NCBI RefSeq assembly: GCF_004366595.1
Contig: NZ_SORE01000002.1
Location: forward strand, 1 to 64,000
DNA: 64,000 nt
From: Paraburkholderia rhizosphaerae
GTDB taxonomy: Bacteria; Pseudomonadota; Gammaproteobacteria; Burkholderiales; Burkholderiaceae
Direction: 5' to 3'
Each line of letters opens with the position of its first letter. Position 1 is the first letter of the stretch. The notes under the pieces were generated by a model, which saw only the letters and a list, made by a program, of their open reading frames with translations, had not been told where the DNA came from and did not search any database. The translations under genes were made by a program, and so were the position numbers. Of this stretch, positions 20,439 to 29,240 are shown one piece after another.

Positions 20439-21782
20439 TTGATCCAGGTTGTCGCCCTTATCGGTGCGTTGCTGCTGGTTGCGCTCAACGGTTTTTTCGT
20501 CGCAGCTGAATTCGGTCTCGTAAAGCTGCGGCAGACGCGCGTGCAGACGCTCGCGCAAAGGCACGGCGTACGCGGCAAGCTGCTTGCAACCGTCCATGGC
20601 AGGCTGGACGCGTATCTTTCCGCGTGTCAGCTTGGCATTACGCTGGCGTCGCTCGGGCTAGGCTGGATCGGCGAACCTGCGTTCGCCGATTTACTGATGC
20701 CGCTATTCAGAGCGCTCGGCGTCGAGTCCGCGCAGATGATTCACGGCATCTCGCTGTTCTTCGCGTTCTCGTGCATTTCGTTTCTGCACATCGTGGTCGG
20801 CGAGCTTGCGCCGAAGTCACTGGCGATTCGCCAGGCCGAGAAGATCTCGTTGTGGGTTGCGCTGCCGCTCTACGCGTTTTATTGGCTGATGTATCCGGCG
20901 ATCTGGGTGCTCAACACGAGCGCGAATGCGGTGTTGCGCATCGCGGGCCTGACGGCGGATCACGGCGGCGACACACACTATTCGAACGAAGAGCTGAAGC
21001 TGATCCTGCGCGCGCGCCGCACGAGTGTCGCTGACGAAATGGAACTGCCAGGTCGGACCTATAGCCCGGACGAGTGGAACACGCTCGCGCATTCGCTGGA
21101 TTTCTCGCGGATGACCGTCTCCGACCTGATGCGCCCCGCGCACGAACTGGTGAGCCTGCGGCGCGATCTGCCGTGGCGCGACAATATGCAGATCATCGCG
21201 CGGCACCGTTTCAGCCGTTACCCGCTCTTCGAAGACGCATCGGGCGAACACGTGGCGGGCACGATCCATCTGAAAGACCTGTTGCTCGCGCGGCATGCGG
21301 GAAGCTCGCTCGACAACCTGTCGAAATACGTGCGACCGGTGCAATACGTGAAGCCGGACATGCCGGCGCTGGAACTGTTCCGGCGCTTTCGCAAAGGTGC
21401 GCCGCATCTTGCGCTGGTGGGCCACAAACACGCGAAGCCGATTGGCTTTCTGACGCTCGACAATCTGCTTGGCGCGCTGGTCGGCCAGATTCATGACGAG
21501 TTCCGCCAGGGCGACCAGGATTGGACGCGCCTCGACGACGGCACGTTGATGGGCAAGGGCAGCTTGCCGGTGGTGTCGCTCGAACGCGCGCTGGGCATCG
21601 ATATCGATGAAGGCCGCGCGGAGTCGGTCGGCGGGCTGGTCATTCAGGCGTTGCGCGATTTGCCGTCGGAAGGGCAGCGCGTGGAGTTCGATCGCTTCGA
21701 TATTGTCGTGAAGAAGATGACCGGGCCGCGCATCGTGCTTGTGCGCGTCTATCCGAAGGAATTTGCTGACGAAGGCGGTTGA
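20439..21782 (+). CDS. CNNM/CorC-HlyC family membrane protein with DUF21 and CBS domains
   Basis: About 447 residues. An N-terminal DUF21 membrane domain with several spans (ALIGALLLVALNGFFVAAEF, GITLASLGLGWIGEPAFADL, GISLFFAFSCISFLHIVVGE) precedes a tandem CBS pair (VSDLMRPAHELVSLRRDLPW to GFLTLDNLLGALVG) and a C-terminal CorC/HlyC transporter-associated domain (GKGSLPVVSLERALGIDIDE). The family is linked to Mg2+/Co2+ efflux; several members carry 'hemolysin' names by homology only. A TTG start at 20439 has GGAG 9 nt upstream; another TTG at 20418 is possible. It faces treY, with a 104-nt gap that holds no clear terminator. Confidence 0.88.
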   Translation: MIQVVALIGALLLVALNGFFVAAEFGLVKLRQTRVQTLAQRHGVRGKLLATVHGRLDAYLSACQLGITLASLGLGWIGEPAFADLLMPLFRALGVESAQMIHGISLFFAFSCISFLHIVVGELAPKSLAIRQAEKISLWVALPLYAFYWLMYPAIWVLNTSANAVLRIAGLTADHGGDTHYSNEELKLILRARRTSVADEMELPGRTYSPDEWNTLAHSLDFSRMTVSDLMRPAHELVSLRRDLPWRDNMQIIARHRFSRYPLFEDASGEHVAGTIHLKDLLLARHAGSSLDNLSKYVRPVQYVKPDMPALELFRRFRKGAPHLALVGHKHAKPIGFLTLDNLLGALVGQIHDEFRQGDQDWTRLDDGTLMGKGSLPVVSLERALGIDIDEGRAESVGGLVIQALRDLPSEGQRVEFDRFDIVVKKMTGPRIVLVRVYPKEFADEGG

Positions 21783-21886
21783 CCGGCAACGGCAAGTTCC
21801 GCGCGATGGCGTGTGCCGTACTTTCTCGCGCAAACATGCGCACGCTGCTGCGACAGCACTTGCGGTGCGAGGCCTTTCGCTCAAAC

Positions 21887-24868
21887 TCACGCGCGCGGCA
21901 CACCGTCCTCGACCAGCACCGCCACCGGCATCGCCGTGAGCGCATCGCGCAGATACAGCAGACCGTTATCGTCGACCTTCGGCGCGGCCGGGCTCAGCCA
22001 GTCGAACATGGCGCGCGCAACCAGTTCGTCCGGCATTCGCACGGCGGTGTCTTCCCAGCGGGCGGGCTCGACAAGCGGCACGTCGTGTGGCGCACGAGCA
22101 TCGGCACCTGCACCTGCGCCGACACTAGCTGCATCGGCATCGGCATCGGCATCGGCATCGGCATCGGCATCGGCATCGGCATCGCGTTGCAGCAACCCCG
22201 TTGCAAGACGTGTCGCAATCACCACCGCCCACGTATTGCCCTGTCGCCGCGCAAACGCGATCGCGTGCTCGGCGTGCGTACCTTGCACCGTCAACGGCAG
22301 ATACTCGCCAGGCCCTAGCAGTTCCGGCAAATGCGCGCGCAATGCGAGCATGCGTTGCACGATCGCGAGCTTCACACGTCCGTCGCGCCACGTCGCAAGA
22401 AATTCTGAAGGGGGTTTCTCCGCGAGCAACGCAGCCCGTTTTTCAAAGTCGACCGGCTGCCGGTTATCGGGATCGACGAGGCTAAAATCCCATAGCTCGG
22501 TGCCTTGATACAGATCCGGCACACCCGGCGACGCCAACCGCAAAACCGTCTGTTGCAGGCTGTTGATCACGCCCGCGCACTCGATGCGTGCGATAAACGC
22601 GCACAGTTCGCGCAGAAAACCATTGCGCCGCTGTGGCGCGAGAATGTCGAACAGAAACGCACGGCATGCGTTTTCGTACGCTTCGTCCGGAGCGAACCAC
22701 GTGGTTCGCAGCTTCGCTTCGCGCAGCGCCTTCAGTTGCCATTGCTCGATGCGCCTCGCGAGCGCGGCGATGCCGGCTTCATCGTCGGCGGTCAGATCGG
22801 GGGGCCAGCAGCCGACCAGCGTTTGGTAAAGCAGTGCTTCCGCAACGGGCCCGGGCGCCCAGTCTTCGCTCAGCGCATCGACAATCGTTTCATCAGCGCC
22901 AGCGTGCGCGCCGCCATCCGCCGCGCGCCGCTGCGGCGCGTTCAATGTCGACCACGCGCGCTGTGTCGTGCTCCATTCGTCGGCGATCTCGCTGAGCACC
23001 GCCAGCCGCGCGCGCACATCTTCGCCGCGCTTGTGATCGTGCGTCGCAGTGACCAGCATCGCGTGCGGAAAGCGCCGCGCGCGTTCGAGATTGCCTGCAT
23101 GAAACTGTTCGACCGACAGCGCGAACTCGCCCGGATCGGCACCCACTTCGTTGCGCGACAACAGCCGACCATAGCGATAGCACGCGGTGTCTTCGATCGC
23201 CTTGGCCGCGACCGGTGCAGTCAGTTGCGAGAACAACGTTTGCACGGTGCGCCGCGCGGCCACTGCATGATTGAATGCGCCGGCTGCCGCGCCTTGCAAC
23301 GGCGGCGCACGCAGGTTGGTCGCTTCGCGCGCGCCGGCTGATTCGTCGGCGCCGCCGCCAAGCCATGCATCGACGCGCTCGAGCACCGTGCGGTCGGCAC
23401 GCGACAGCCTGCGCCGCGCGGCATCGAGCGCCTTGTCGAAGAACACGTTGTCCGCCGCGCTGCGCATGCCGTTTTGCGGATAGATCCGATAGACCGGAAA
23501 CTGCGCGGCCAGCTCGCTGGTCACGCGACGGATCGACGTGTACGTGAAATCGCGCGTCGTGACGTTGTCGCGCGCAATGCGATGCAACGCGCGCGCGGCG
23601 CGATCCAGTTCCGCGGCGAGGTTTTCAGACAGGATCTTCTGGCGCGCGATCATCGCTTCGTCGGCAAACGATGCGCTGCGCCCGCTGAGCTCGGCCCAGG
23701 CGGCAGCCAACGGCGCCGCGCCGCGCGGATCGTGCAGCAGCGCGCCCACGTCGTTCATAAACTCGTAGCCGGTCGTACCGTCGACCGGCCAGTCGTCGCG
23801 CAGCGATTCGCCGCGCGCAAGAATCTTCTCGACGACGATATACGGCGCGCCTTCGCGCAACTCCGACAGCCGCTGTCGCAAGCGCTGGCAGTATTCGCGC
23901 GGCTCGGCGAGTCCGTCGACATGATCGATCCGCACGCCGTCGATCACGCCTTCCGCGTACAGGCGAAACACCAGCGCGTGCACCGCGTCGAAGACTTCCG
24001 GCCGCTCGACACGTACCGCCGCGAGGGTGGAAATATCGAAGAAGCGCCGCCAGTTCACTTCGTCGGCCGCGGTGCGCCACCATGCAAGCCGGAAGTGCTG
24101 CCGCTCGAGCAGCCGGTGCAGACGATCGCGCGCGACCGGATCTTCAGGCGCATACGCCTGCAATACGAACTCGATCGGCGCGAGCCCGTTCTGCCTGACG
24201 AAATCGCGTAGTGTGTCGCGCGCCTGCGCGGCGCGCGGCTGATCGGCCGGCTGCGTCGTGAGGCCGTGAAAGCGATCGGCAAGCGCGCTAAGGTCCGGGT
24301 GATCAGCGGCCTGCAGCAGTGCGGCGTAATCGACCGGACACACCGCGCACACATGATCGCCGTACACAATATTGAAGCGCCCGGAGTCCGCGTCGAAGCG
24401 CAACGCGATGCGGCCCGCGGCGAGCTCTTCGCCATACGGCGCGCCGAGACAGGGCAGCAGCACTTTGCCGCGCAGCGCGGGGTCCGGCGAATGCCAGTCG
24501 ACATCGAAATGCCGCGCGTAAGCGCTATGCCGGCCCCATTCGAGGATGTCGCGCCACCACGCGTTATGCGCGCCGGAGCCTGCAATACCCATATGGTTCG
24601 GCACCACGTCGACAATCAGCCCCATGCCGCGCTCGCGCAGCTTGTCCGCGAGACGCGTGAGCCCCGCTTCGCCGCCGCATTCGGCGCTGACCTGCGTGTA
24701 GTCGACGGTGTCGTAGCCGTGCATCGAGCCCGGCACGGCCGTCGTGACCGGCGACGTGTACAGGTGACTCACGCCGAGCGCGGCGAAGTATTCGATGTGC
24801 GCGAGCGCATCGTCGAAAGTGAAGCCCCGATGGAACTGGAGCCGGAGCGTGGAACGCGGGACGGTCAT
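21887..24868 (-). CDS. treY: Maltooligosyl trehalose synthase
   Basis: A 993-residue GH13 enzyme that turns the reducing end of a maltooligosaccharide into an alpha,alpha-1,1 trehalosyl end, the substrate of TreZ. The N-terminus STLRLQFHRGFTFDDALAHI and YTSPVTTAVPGSMHGYDTVD are typical. Active-site blocks are DGVRIDHVDGLAEP (nucleophile Asp), YIVVEKILARGE (acid Glu) and VTATHDHKRGEDVRAR. The usual length is 700-950, so it is at the long end. The C-terminal part carries a nine-copy Asp-Ala repeat. It is the last gene of the cluster; its ATG overlaps the malQ stop by 4 nt. Confidence 0.96.
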   Translation of the reverse strand: MTVPRSTLRLQFHRGFTFDDALAHIEYFAALGVSHLYTSPVTTAVPGSMHGYDTVDYTQVSAECGGEAGLTRLADKLRERGMGLIVDVVPNHMGIAGSGAHNAWWRDILEWGRHSAYARHFDVDWHSPDPALRGKVLLPCLGAPYGEELAAGRIALRFDADSGRFNIVYGDHVCAVCPVDYAALLQAADHPDLSALADRFHGLTTQPADQPRAAQARDTLRDFVRQNGLAPIEFVLQAYAPEDPVARDRLHRLLERQHFRLAWWRTAADEVNWRRFFDISTLAAVRVERPEVFDAVHALVFRLYAEGVIDGVRIDHVDGLAEPREYCQRLRQRLSELREGAPYIVVEKILARGESLRDDWPVDGTTGYEFMNDVGALLHDPRGAAPLAAAWAELSGRSASFADEAMIARQKILSENLAAELDRAARALHRIARDNVTTRDFTYTSIRRVTSELAAQFPVYRIYPQNGMRSAADNVFFDKALDAARRRLSRADRTVLERVDAWLGGGADESAGAREATNLRAPPLQGAAAGAFNHAVAARRTVQTLFSQLTAPVAAKAIEDTACYRYGRLLSRNEVGADPGEFALSVEQFHAGNLERARRFPHAMLVTATHDHKRGEDVRARLAVLSEIADEWSTTQRAWSTLNAPQRRAADGGAHAGADETIVDALSEDWAPGPVAEALLYQTLVGCWPPDLTADDEAGIAALARRIEQWQLKALREAKLRTTWFAPDEAYENACRAFLFDILAPQRRNGFLRELCAFIARIECAGVINSLQQTVLRLASPGVPDLYQGTELWDFSLVDPDNRQPVDFEKRAALLAEKPPSEFLATWRDGRVKLAIVQRMLALRAHLPELLGPGEYLPLTVQGTHAEHAIAFARRQGNTWAVVIATRLATGLLQRDADADADADADADADADAASVGAGAGADARAPHDVPLVEPARWEDTAVRMPDELVARAMFDWLSPAAPKVDDNGLLYLRDALTAMPVAVLVEDGVPRA
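22131..22184. repeat. Nine-copy GCATCG hexanucleotide tandem repeat inside treY
   Basis: Nine uninterrupted copies of GCATCG (54 nt). Read on the - strand they encode (Asp-Ala) nine times in a row near the C-terminus of TreY. Because the unit is 6 nt, copy changes would lengthen or shorten the protein by two residues without breaking the frame. More Ala/Gly/Asp-rich low complexity follows (SVGAGAGADARAPHD). Confidence 0.98.
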
Positions 24869-27129
24869 GGCGTATTCGGCGGCAAAGAAGCGGTAGATCC
24901 GGAGGAAGCGGATGGGCCAGTCTTACCCGGTGCATCCGCTGTGCCTGCCGAAGCAGCCTTGCGTGCATGGTCGACCGCGCGCAGACGGTCGCAGAACGTT
25001 GCGTCCGCAAACAGTGCGTCCACCGGCTTCATCACGCGCCGGCGCCAGTTCGGGTGCTCGTCGATCGAGCCGGGCAGGTTGGGCTGCTCTTCGAGCCCGA
25101 GCAGATCTTCGAGCGGATAGGTTGCAAGCGGCGACGGCGTCGCGGCAACGAACGCGAGCGCTTCGTCGACCGGCGCCTGATCGGGCGGCGGCGCCGCGAC
25201 GCCGCTGGCCGCGACGCCGGCCTGCTGGAACGCGCGCCACAGCGCCGCGCGATCCACCGCGCGTTCGGCCTGCGCCGCCTCGACCGGGTCGCGGCCATCG
25301 CTACGCGGCATCGTCTGGCCGATCCGGTTACGCCACACGATGTCCTCGCCGCGCCACCAGCCGGTGACGGTCGGTAGATCGTGCGTGGTCGTGGTCGCGG
25401 CCGCGTTACGGTCCCACTCGGACGGTGGCCGAAAACCTTTGCCTTCCTGCGCGCGCTCGAACCACAGCACACGGATGCCGGATAGCCCATGATCGGCCAG
25501 CCGCTCGCGGAAGCCGGGCGGCACGGTGCCGAGATCCTCGCCGATCACGATCGCGCGATGCCGCCACGATTCGAGCGCGATCAGCCGCAACATATCGTCG
25601 AGCGGATAGCGCAGATAGCCGCCGTTTTTTGCGCGCTCGCCTTCAGGCACGAGCCACAGGCGGCGCAAGCCGAGAATGTGATCGATGCGCACGCCGCCTG
25701 AATGCGCGAACACTGTGCGCAGCATATCGATAAAGGCCGAGAAACCCTGATTGCGCATCGCGCGCGGGGAAAATGTCGTGAGGCCCCACGCCTGGCCCGC
25801 CTGATTGAACAGATCCGGCGGCGCGCCGACCGACACGCCGTGCAGCATTTCGTCGCGATACGACCACGCATGGCTGCCTGCACTATCGCAGCCGACCGCG
25901 AGGTCCGCGATCAATCCGATTGCCATCCCTGCATCGCGCGCCGCGTGCTGTGCGTGCGACAGCCCTTTCGCCGCGAGCCATTGCAGGAACAGATGAAACT
26001 CCACTTCATGCCGATGCTCGTTCGCGAACGCTTCGACTTCGGCGCTACGCGGATCGCGCAACGGCTCGGGCCATTTGCGCCAGTAGCCTTCGCCGTCCGG
26101 CTGCGCAAGCTGATACGCGTGCAAGGCTTCAAAGCGCGCGTGATCTTCGAGCGCGCGGCCGCCGCGCGTACAGAACCCATGAAATTCCAGCGCACGCGGC
26201 AAATCCTGTGCGCGATCGTGCGCGCAGAAATGCTCGAACAACACGCGCAATACCTTCAGCTTCAGCGGCACCGCAGACGGCCAGTCGATCAGCGGCTGCG
26301 CTTCGAGCTGCCGCCACGCGTCGCCCGCTCGCGCGGTTTCGATCGCATGATGGGCGGCCTCGGCGCCGAATACCGCAGCCGGATCGATATGCGCGACATT
26401 CAGCCACAAGCGCGACGACGGCGCATACGGGCTGAAACGCTGTGGCTGCGCGCTGAACATCGCGTGCGTCGGGCTCACTGCGAGGACATGTGCGCCGCGC
26501 TTTGCACTTTCGATCGCGAGCGTTGCAAGCGCGGTGTAGTCGCCAATCCCGCCGTCGCCGACGCGGTGCAGCCCGTAAATCTGCGCGGCGATACCCCACA
26601 ACGGTGGCATCGGTTGGCGGTTCGCATCGCCGGCCTGATCGGAAGCGTTCGCCTGCATCGAGCGCCACGCGTCGTTCACCGTATAGCAGCGCGCCGGCGC
26701 GACCGCCAGCGTCATTCGATGCTCGTTGATCACGAGCGTGTGATAGCCCGCTTCATCGATCGGCGCGAGCAGCGCAGCTTCGCCTTTCGGCGCGGTAAAG
26801 CGGCCGTCGATCAGGGAACCGCTTTCGAGCTCGACACGATAGCGGCTGCCGGACTTGATCGCCGCAGCGGGCAGTGCGATGCCGCGGCCGCATTCGGCGG
26901 TCATCAGCGGCGGCAGCTTGCGGCCGGACAGTTCCGCGTCGAGCGCGGCCGCGCTCTGGCGGACCTGTGTCGCGCTGCCGCACGGCAGGCCCATCCGTTC
27001 GAGCAACGCGGAAAGCGTGGTATCGGGTACGCGCCGCATCATCTGATGCGCGTCTTGCCATTCGATCTCGAAACCGGCACGCGTCGCGAGGCTTGCGATC
27101 GATTCGCTGGGGCGGCGGGCAGCATTCAC
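24865..27129 (-). CDS. malQ: 4-alpha-glucanotransferase (amylomaltase)
   Basis: About 754 residues, GH77. The enzyme moves maltooligosyl units between glucan chains and releases glucose. The catalytic blocks are GVRIDHILGLRRLWLVPEG (nucleophile Asp), IGEDLGTVPPGFRERL (acid/base Glu) and TTTHDLPTVTGWWRG (third Asp). The N-terminal domain of about 190 residues before the barrel matches the long E. coli-type MalQ rather than the short Thermus form. A GTG at 27129 is the chosen start: AGGAG lies 8 nt upstream. treZ ends only 5 nt before it, and treY starts within its stop codon, so treZ-malQ-treY are translationally linked. Confidence 0.94.
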   Translation of the reverse strand: MNAARRPSESIASLATRAGFEIEWQDAHQMMRRVPDTTLSALLERMGLPCGSATQVRQSAAALDAELSGRKLPPLMTAECGRGIALPAAAIKSGSRYRVELESGSLIDGRFTAPKGEAALLAPIDEAGYHTLVINEHRMTLAVAPARCYTVNDAWRSMQANASDQAGDANRQPMPPLWGIAAQIYGLHRVGDGGIGDYTALATLAIESAKRGAHVLAVSPTHAMFSAQPQRFSPYAPSSRLWLNVAHIDPAAVFGAEAAHHAIETARAGDAWRQLEAQPLIDWPSAVPLKLKVLRVLFEHFCAHDRAQDLPRALEFHGFCTRGGRALEDHARFEALHAYQLAQPDGEGYWRKWPEPLRDPRSAEVEAFANEHRHEVEFHLFLQWLAAKGLSHAQHAARDAGMAIGLIADLAVGCDSAGSHAWSYRDEMLHGVSVGAPPDLFNQAGQAWGLTTFSPRAMRNQGFSAFIDMLRTVFAHSGGVRIDHILGLRRLWLVPEGERAKNGGYLRYPLDDMLRLIALESWRHRAIVIGEDLGTVPPGFRERLADHGLSGIRVLWFERAQEGKGFRPPSEWDRNAAATTTTHDLPTVTGWWRGEDIVWRNRIGQTMPRSDGRDPVEAAQAERAVDRAALWRAFQQAGVAASGVAAPPPDQAPVDEALAFVAATPSPLATYPLEDLLGLEEQPNLPGSIDEHPNWRRRVMKPVDALFADATFCDRLRAVDHARKAASAGTADAPGKTGPSASSGSTASLPPNTP

Positions 27130-27134
27130 GCGCG

Positions 27135-29027
27135 TCACTCCTGATGGGCGCTTTGGCGCGCATCGTGGCAGGCGGCATATTCGCTGACGTCGCCGGTCAG
27201 CCACGCGACAAACGACTGCGCCGGCAGCTCGCCCGCATCGACGCGATCGCGCACGCGCGGCGGTGTTTCGAAGACCACTTTGCCGGGCGGCCGGTCCTGC
27301 AAAGGCACCGCGTGATCCGCGAGGTTCAGCACGACGGACAGCGTCTCGCCGTCAGTGAGCTTCCAGCGCGCGGCGAGCGCATTGGCCTCGGTGCCATCCT
27401 GCGCGGTCAATACGGTTGCGCCAAGCGGCTTTGCATACTTGAGGCGCGGCATGATCAGTTTCGCGCGCACCGCCAGCGCTGACTTGTAGAAATGCATCCA
27501 TTCGACACGCTCAGGCGACGCGTCATCCGCGCCGCGCGGCGACGACGCTTCGAGCGTGCGCGGATCGTTTGGATCGGGAATCTGCGCACGGCGCTTTTCA
27601 TCGGCGTACGCGGCGAAACGCGCGAACTCGCGACGGCGGCCTTCGCGTACTGCGTCGGCGAGTTCGCCGGTGTAGTCGGTAAAGAACAGGAACGGTTGCC
27701 TGGAGCCGTACTCTTCGTCCATGAAAAGCAGCGGAATTTGCGGCGACAGCATCACAAGGCCGATTGCGGCGCGCAATGCATCGTCCGAACAGAGCGAACG
27801 TAGCCGCTCGCCCATCGCGCGATTGCCGATCTGATCGTGGTTCTGCAGAAACATCACGAACGATGTCGGCGGCAAATGGCCGCTCGCTTCGCCGCGCGGT
27901 TCGCCGTCGTGCAGCGGCGACGGCTCGCCCTGGTACGCAAATCCGCTCGACAGCACGCGCGCCAGCAGGCGGATCGGCTGTTGTGCATACGCGCGATAGT
28001 AACCTTCGGTCTCGCCGGTCAACAGCACGTGTAGCGCGTTGTGCGCGTCGTCGTTCCATTGCGCGGTGAAGTGCGTGTCGAGCAGGTTTGCGGTGTTGCG
28101 CTCGTTTTCGAGCACCAGATGCACGTGCCGGCCATGCTGAACCTTCGCGCGAATATGATCGGCGACGTCGCGCAGCCACTCGTCGTTGCGGATCGCGTGG
28201 ACCGCATCGAAGCGCAGTCCGTCGAAGCGGTATTCGTTGATCCAGTACAGCGTGTTGTCGCAGAAGAACTCGCGCACTTCCATCCGCTCGAAATCGATCG
28301 CGGGGCCCCATGGCGTGTGCACGTCGTCGCGGAAGAACGCCTTCGCGTACTGATGCAGATAATTGCCGTCCGGCCCGAAATGGTTATAGACGACATCGAG
28401 CAGCACCATCAGCCCAAGACCATGGGCGGTATCGATCAACGCTTTCAGATCGTCAGGGCGGCCGTATGACGAATCCGGCGCGAACGGCAGCACACCGTCA
28501 TAGCCCCAATTGCGCTTGCCGGGGAAGTCGTTGAGCGGCATCAGTTCGATCGCAGTCACGCCCAGTTCGACGAGCGCCGGCAGCCGTTTCATCACACCCG
28601 CATAGCCGCCGAGCGCACCGACGTGCAATTCATACAGCACCGCTTCTTCCCAGGGCCGGCCTTGCCAATGCGTGTGTTGCCAGTGATACGCGCGCGGGTC
28701 GATCACCTCGCTAGGCCCGTGCACGTCCTGCGGCTGAAACCGCGACGCGGGGTCGGGCACCGTCAGCTTGCCGTCGAGCCGGAAGCGGTACAGCGTGCCG
28801 GGGCCGCACTCGGTTTCGACATCGAACCAGCCGCCACCGGATTCGCTCATGTCGTGCACGCCGCCGCACGCGCCGCTTTCGATCACCAGTTCGGCCTTGC
28901 GGCACGACGGGGCCCACAGCCTGAAGCGCGTGTGCGGTTTGTCGCCGCGCGCGCCAAGCACCTGCGCGCCAAACGGCAGGCAATGCGCGTATTGATGCGC
29001 GTGGGGATCAATCGCTCTGTCATGCAT
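27135..29027 (-). CDS. treZ: Maltooligosyl trehalose trehalohydrolase
   Basis: A 630-residue GH13 enzyme that cleaves trehalose from the maltooligosyl trehalose made by TreY. An N-terminal CBM48-like sandwich (TRFRLWAPSCRKAELVIES) leads to the barrel. Blocks: LLDVVYNHFGPDGNYLHQY, DGLRFDAVHAIRN (nucleophile), HLVLENERNTANLL (acid Glu) and FVMFLQNHDQIGNRAMGERL (third Asp). The ATG at 29027 has AAAGG 8 nt upstream; a GTG at 29036 is also in frame. About 213 nt separate it from glgX, and I see nothing else in that gap. Confidence 0.95.
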   Translation of the reverse strand: MHDRAIDPHAHQYAHCLPFGAQVLGARGDKPHTRFRLWAPSCRKAELVIESGACGGVHDMSESGGGWFDVETECGPGTLYRFRLDGKLTVPDPASRFQPQDVHGPSEVIDPRAYHWQHTHWQGRPWEEAVLYELHVGALGGYAGVMKRLPALVELGVTAIELMPLNDFPGKRNWGYDGVLPFAPDSSYGRPDDLKALIDTAHGLGLMVLLDVVYNHFGPDGNYLHQYAKAFFRDDVHTPWGPAIDFERMEVREFFCDNTLYWINEYRFDGLRFDAVHAIRNDEWLRDVADHIRAKVQHGRHVHLVLENERNTANLLDTHFTAQWNDDAHNALHVLLTGETEGYYRAYAQQPIRLLARVLSSGFAYQGEPSPLHDGEPRGEASGHLPPTSFVMFLQNHDQIGNRAMGERLRSLCSDDALRAAIGLVMLSPQIPLLFMDEEYGSRQPFLFFTDYTGELADAVREGRRREFARFAAYADEKRRAQIPDPNDPRTLEASSPRGADDASPERVEWMHFYKSALAVRAKLIMPRLKYAKPLGATVLTAQDGTEANALAARWKLTDGETLSVVLNLADHAVPLQDRPPGKVVFETPPRVRDRVDAGELPAQSFVAWLTGDVSEYAACHDARQSAHQE

Positions 29028-29240
29028 GATCGTCACCTTTCGTTATGCGGCACGCTTGCCGGCTTTCGCCGTCTACGCCGCTTCACCTGTGCCGGCCCGC
29101 CTGCTCCACGTCGCCCTTCAAATTCAATGCCGATACTTGCGTCACTGTGCCGCCTCGCTCGTCGTGCAATCGGACGTGCGAGTCACGCGCCGCTTATGCG
29201 TGTCGCTCACGCGCGTCGCTCGGGCGGCCGCGCAATCCAG

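Noticed and set aside
22131..22184. Short regular repeat considered as a CRISPR-like array
   Set aside because: It is a 6-bp perfect tandem repeat without spacers, in frame inside treY.
25702..27144. + strand open frame of 480 codons opposite malQ
   Set aside because: Antisense shadow; the catalytic blocks of MalQ on the other strand fix the real frame.
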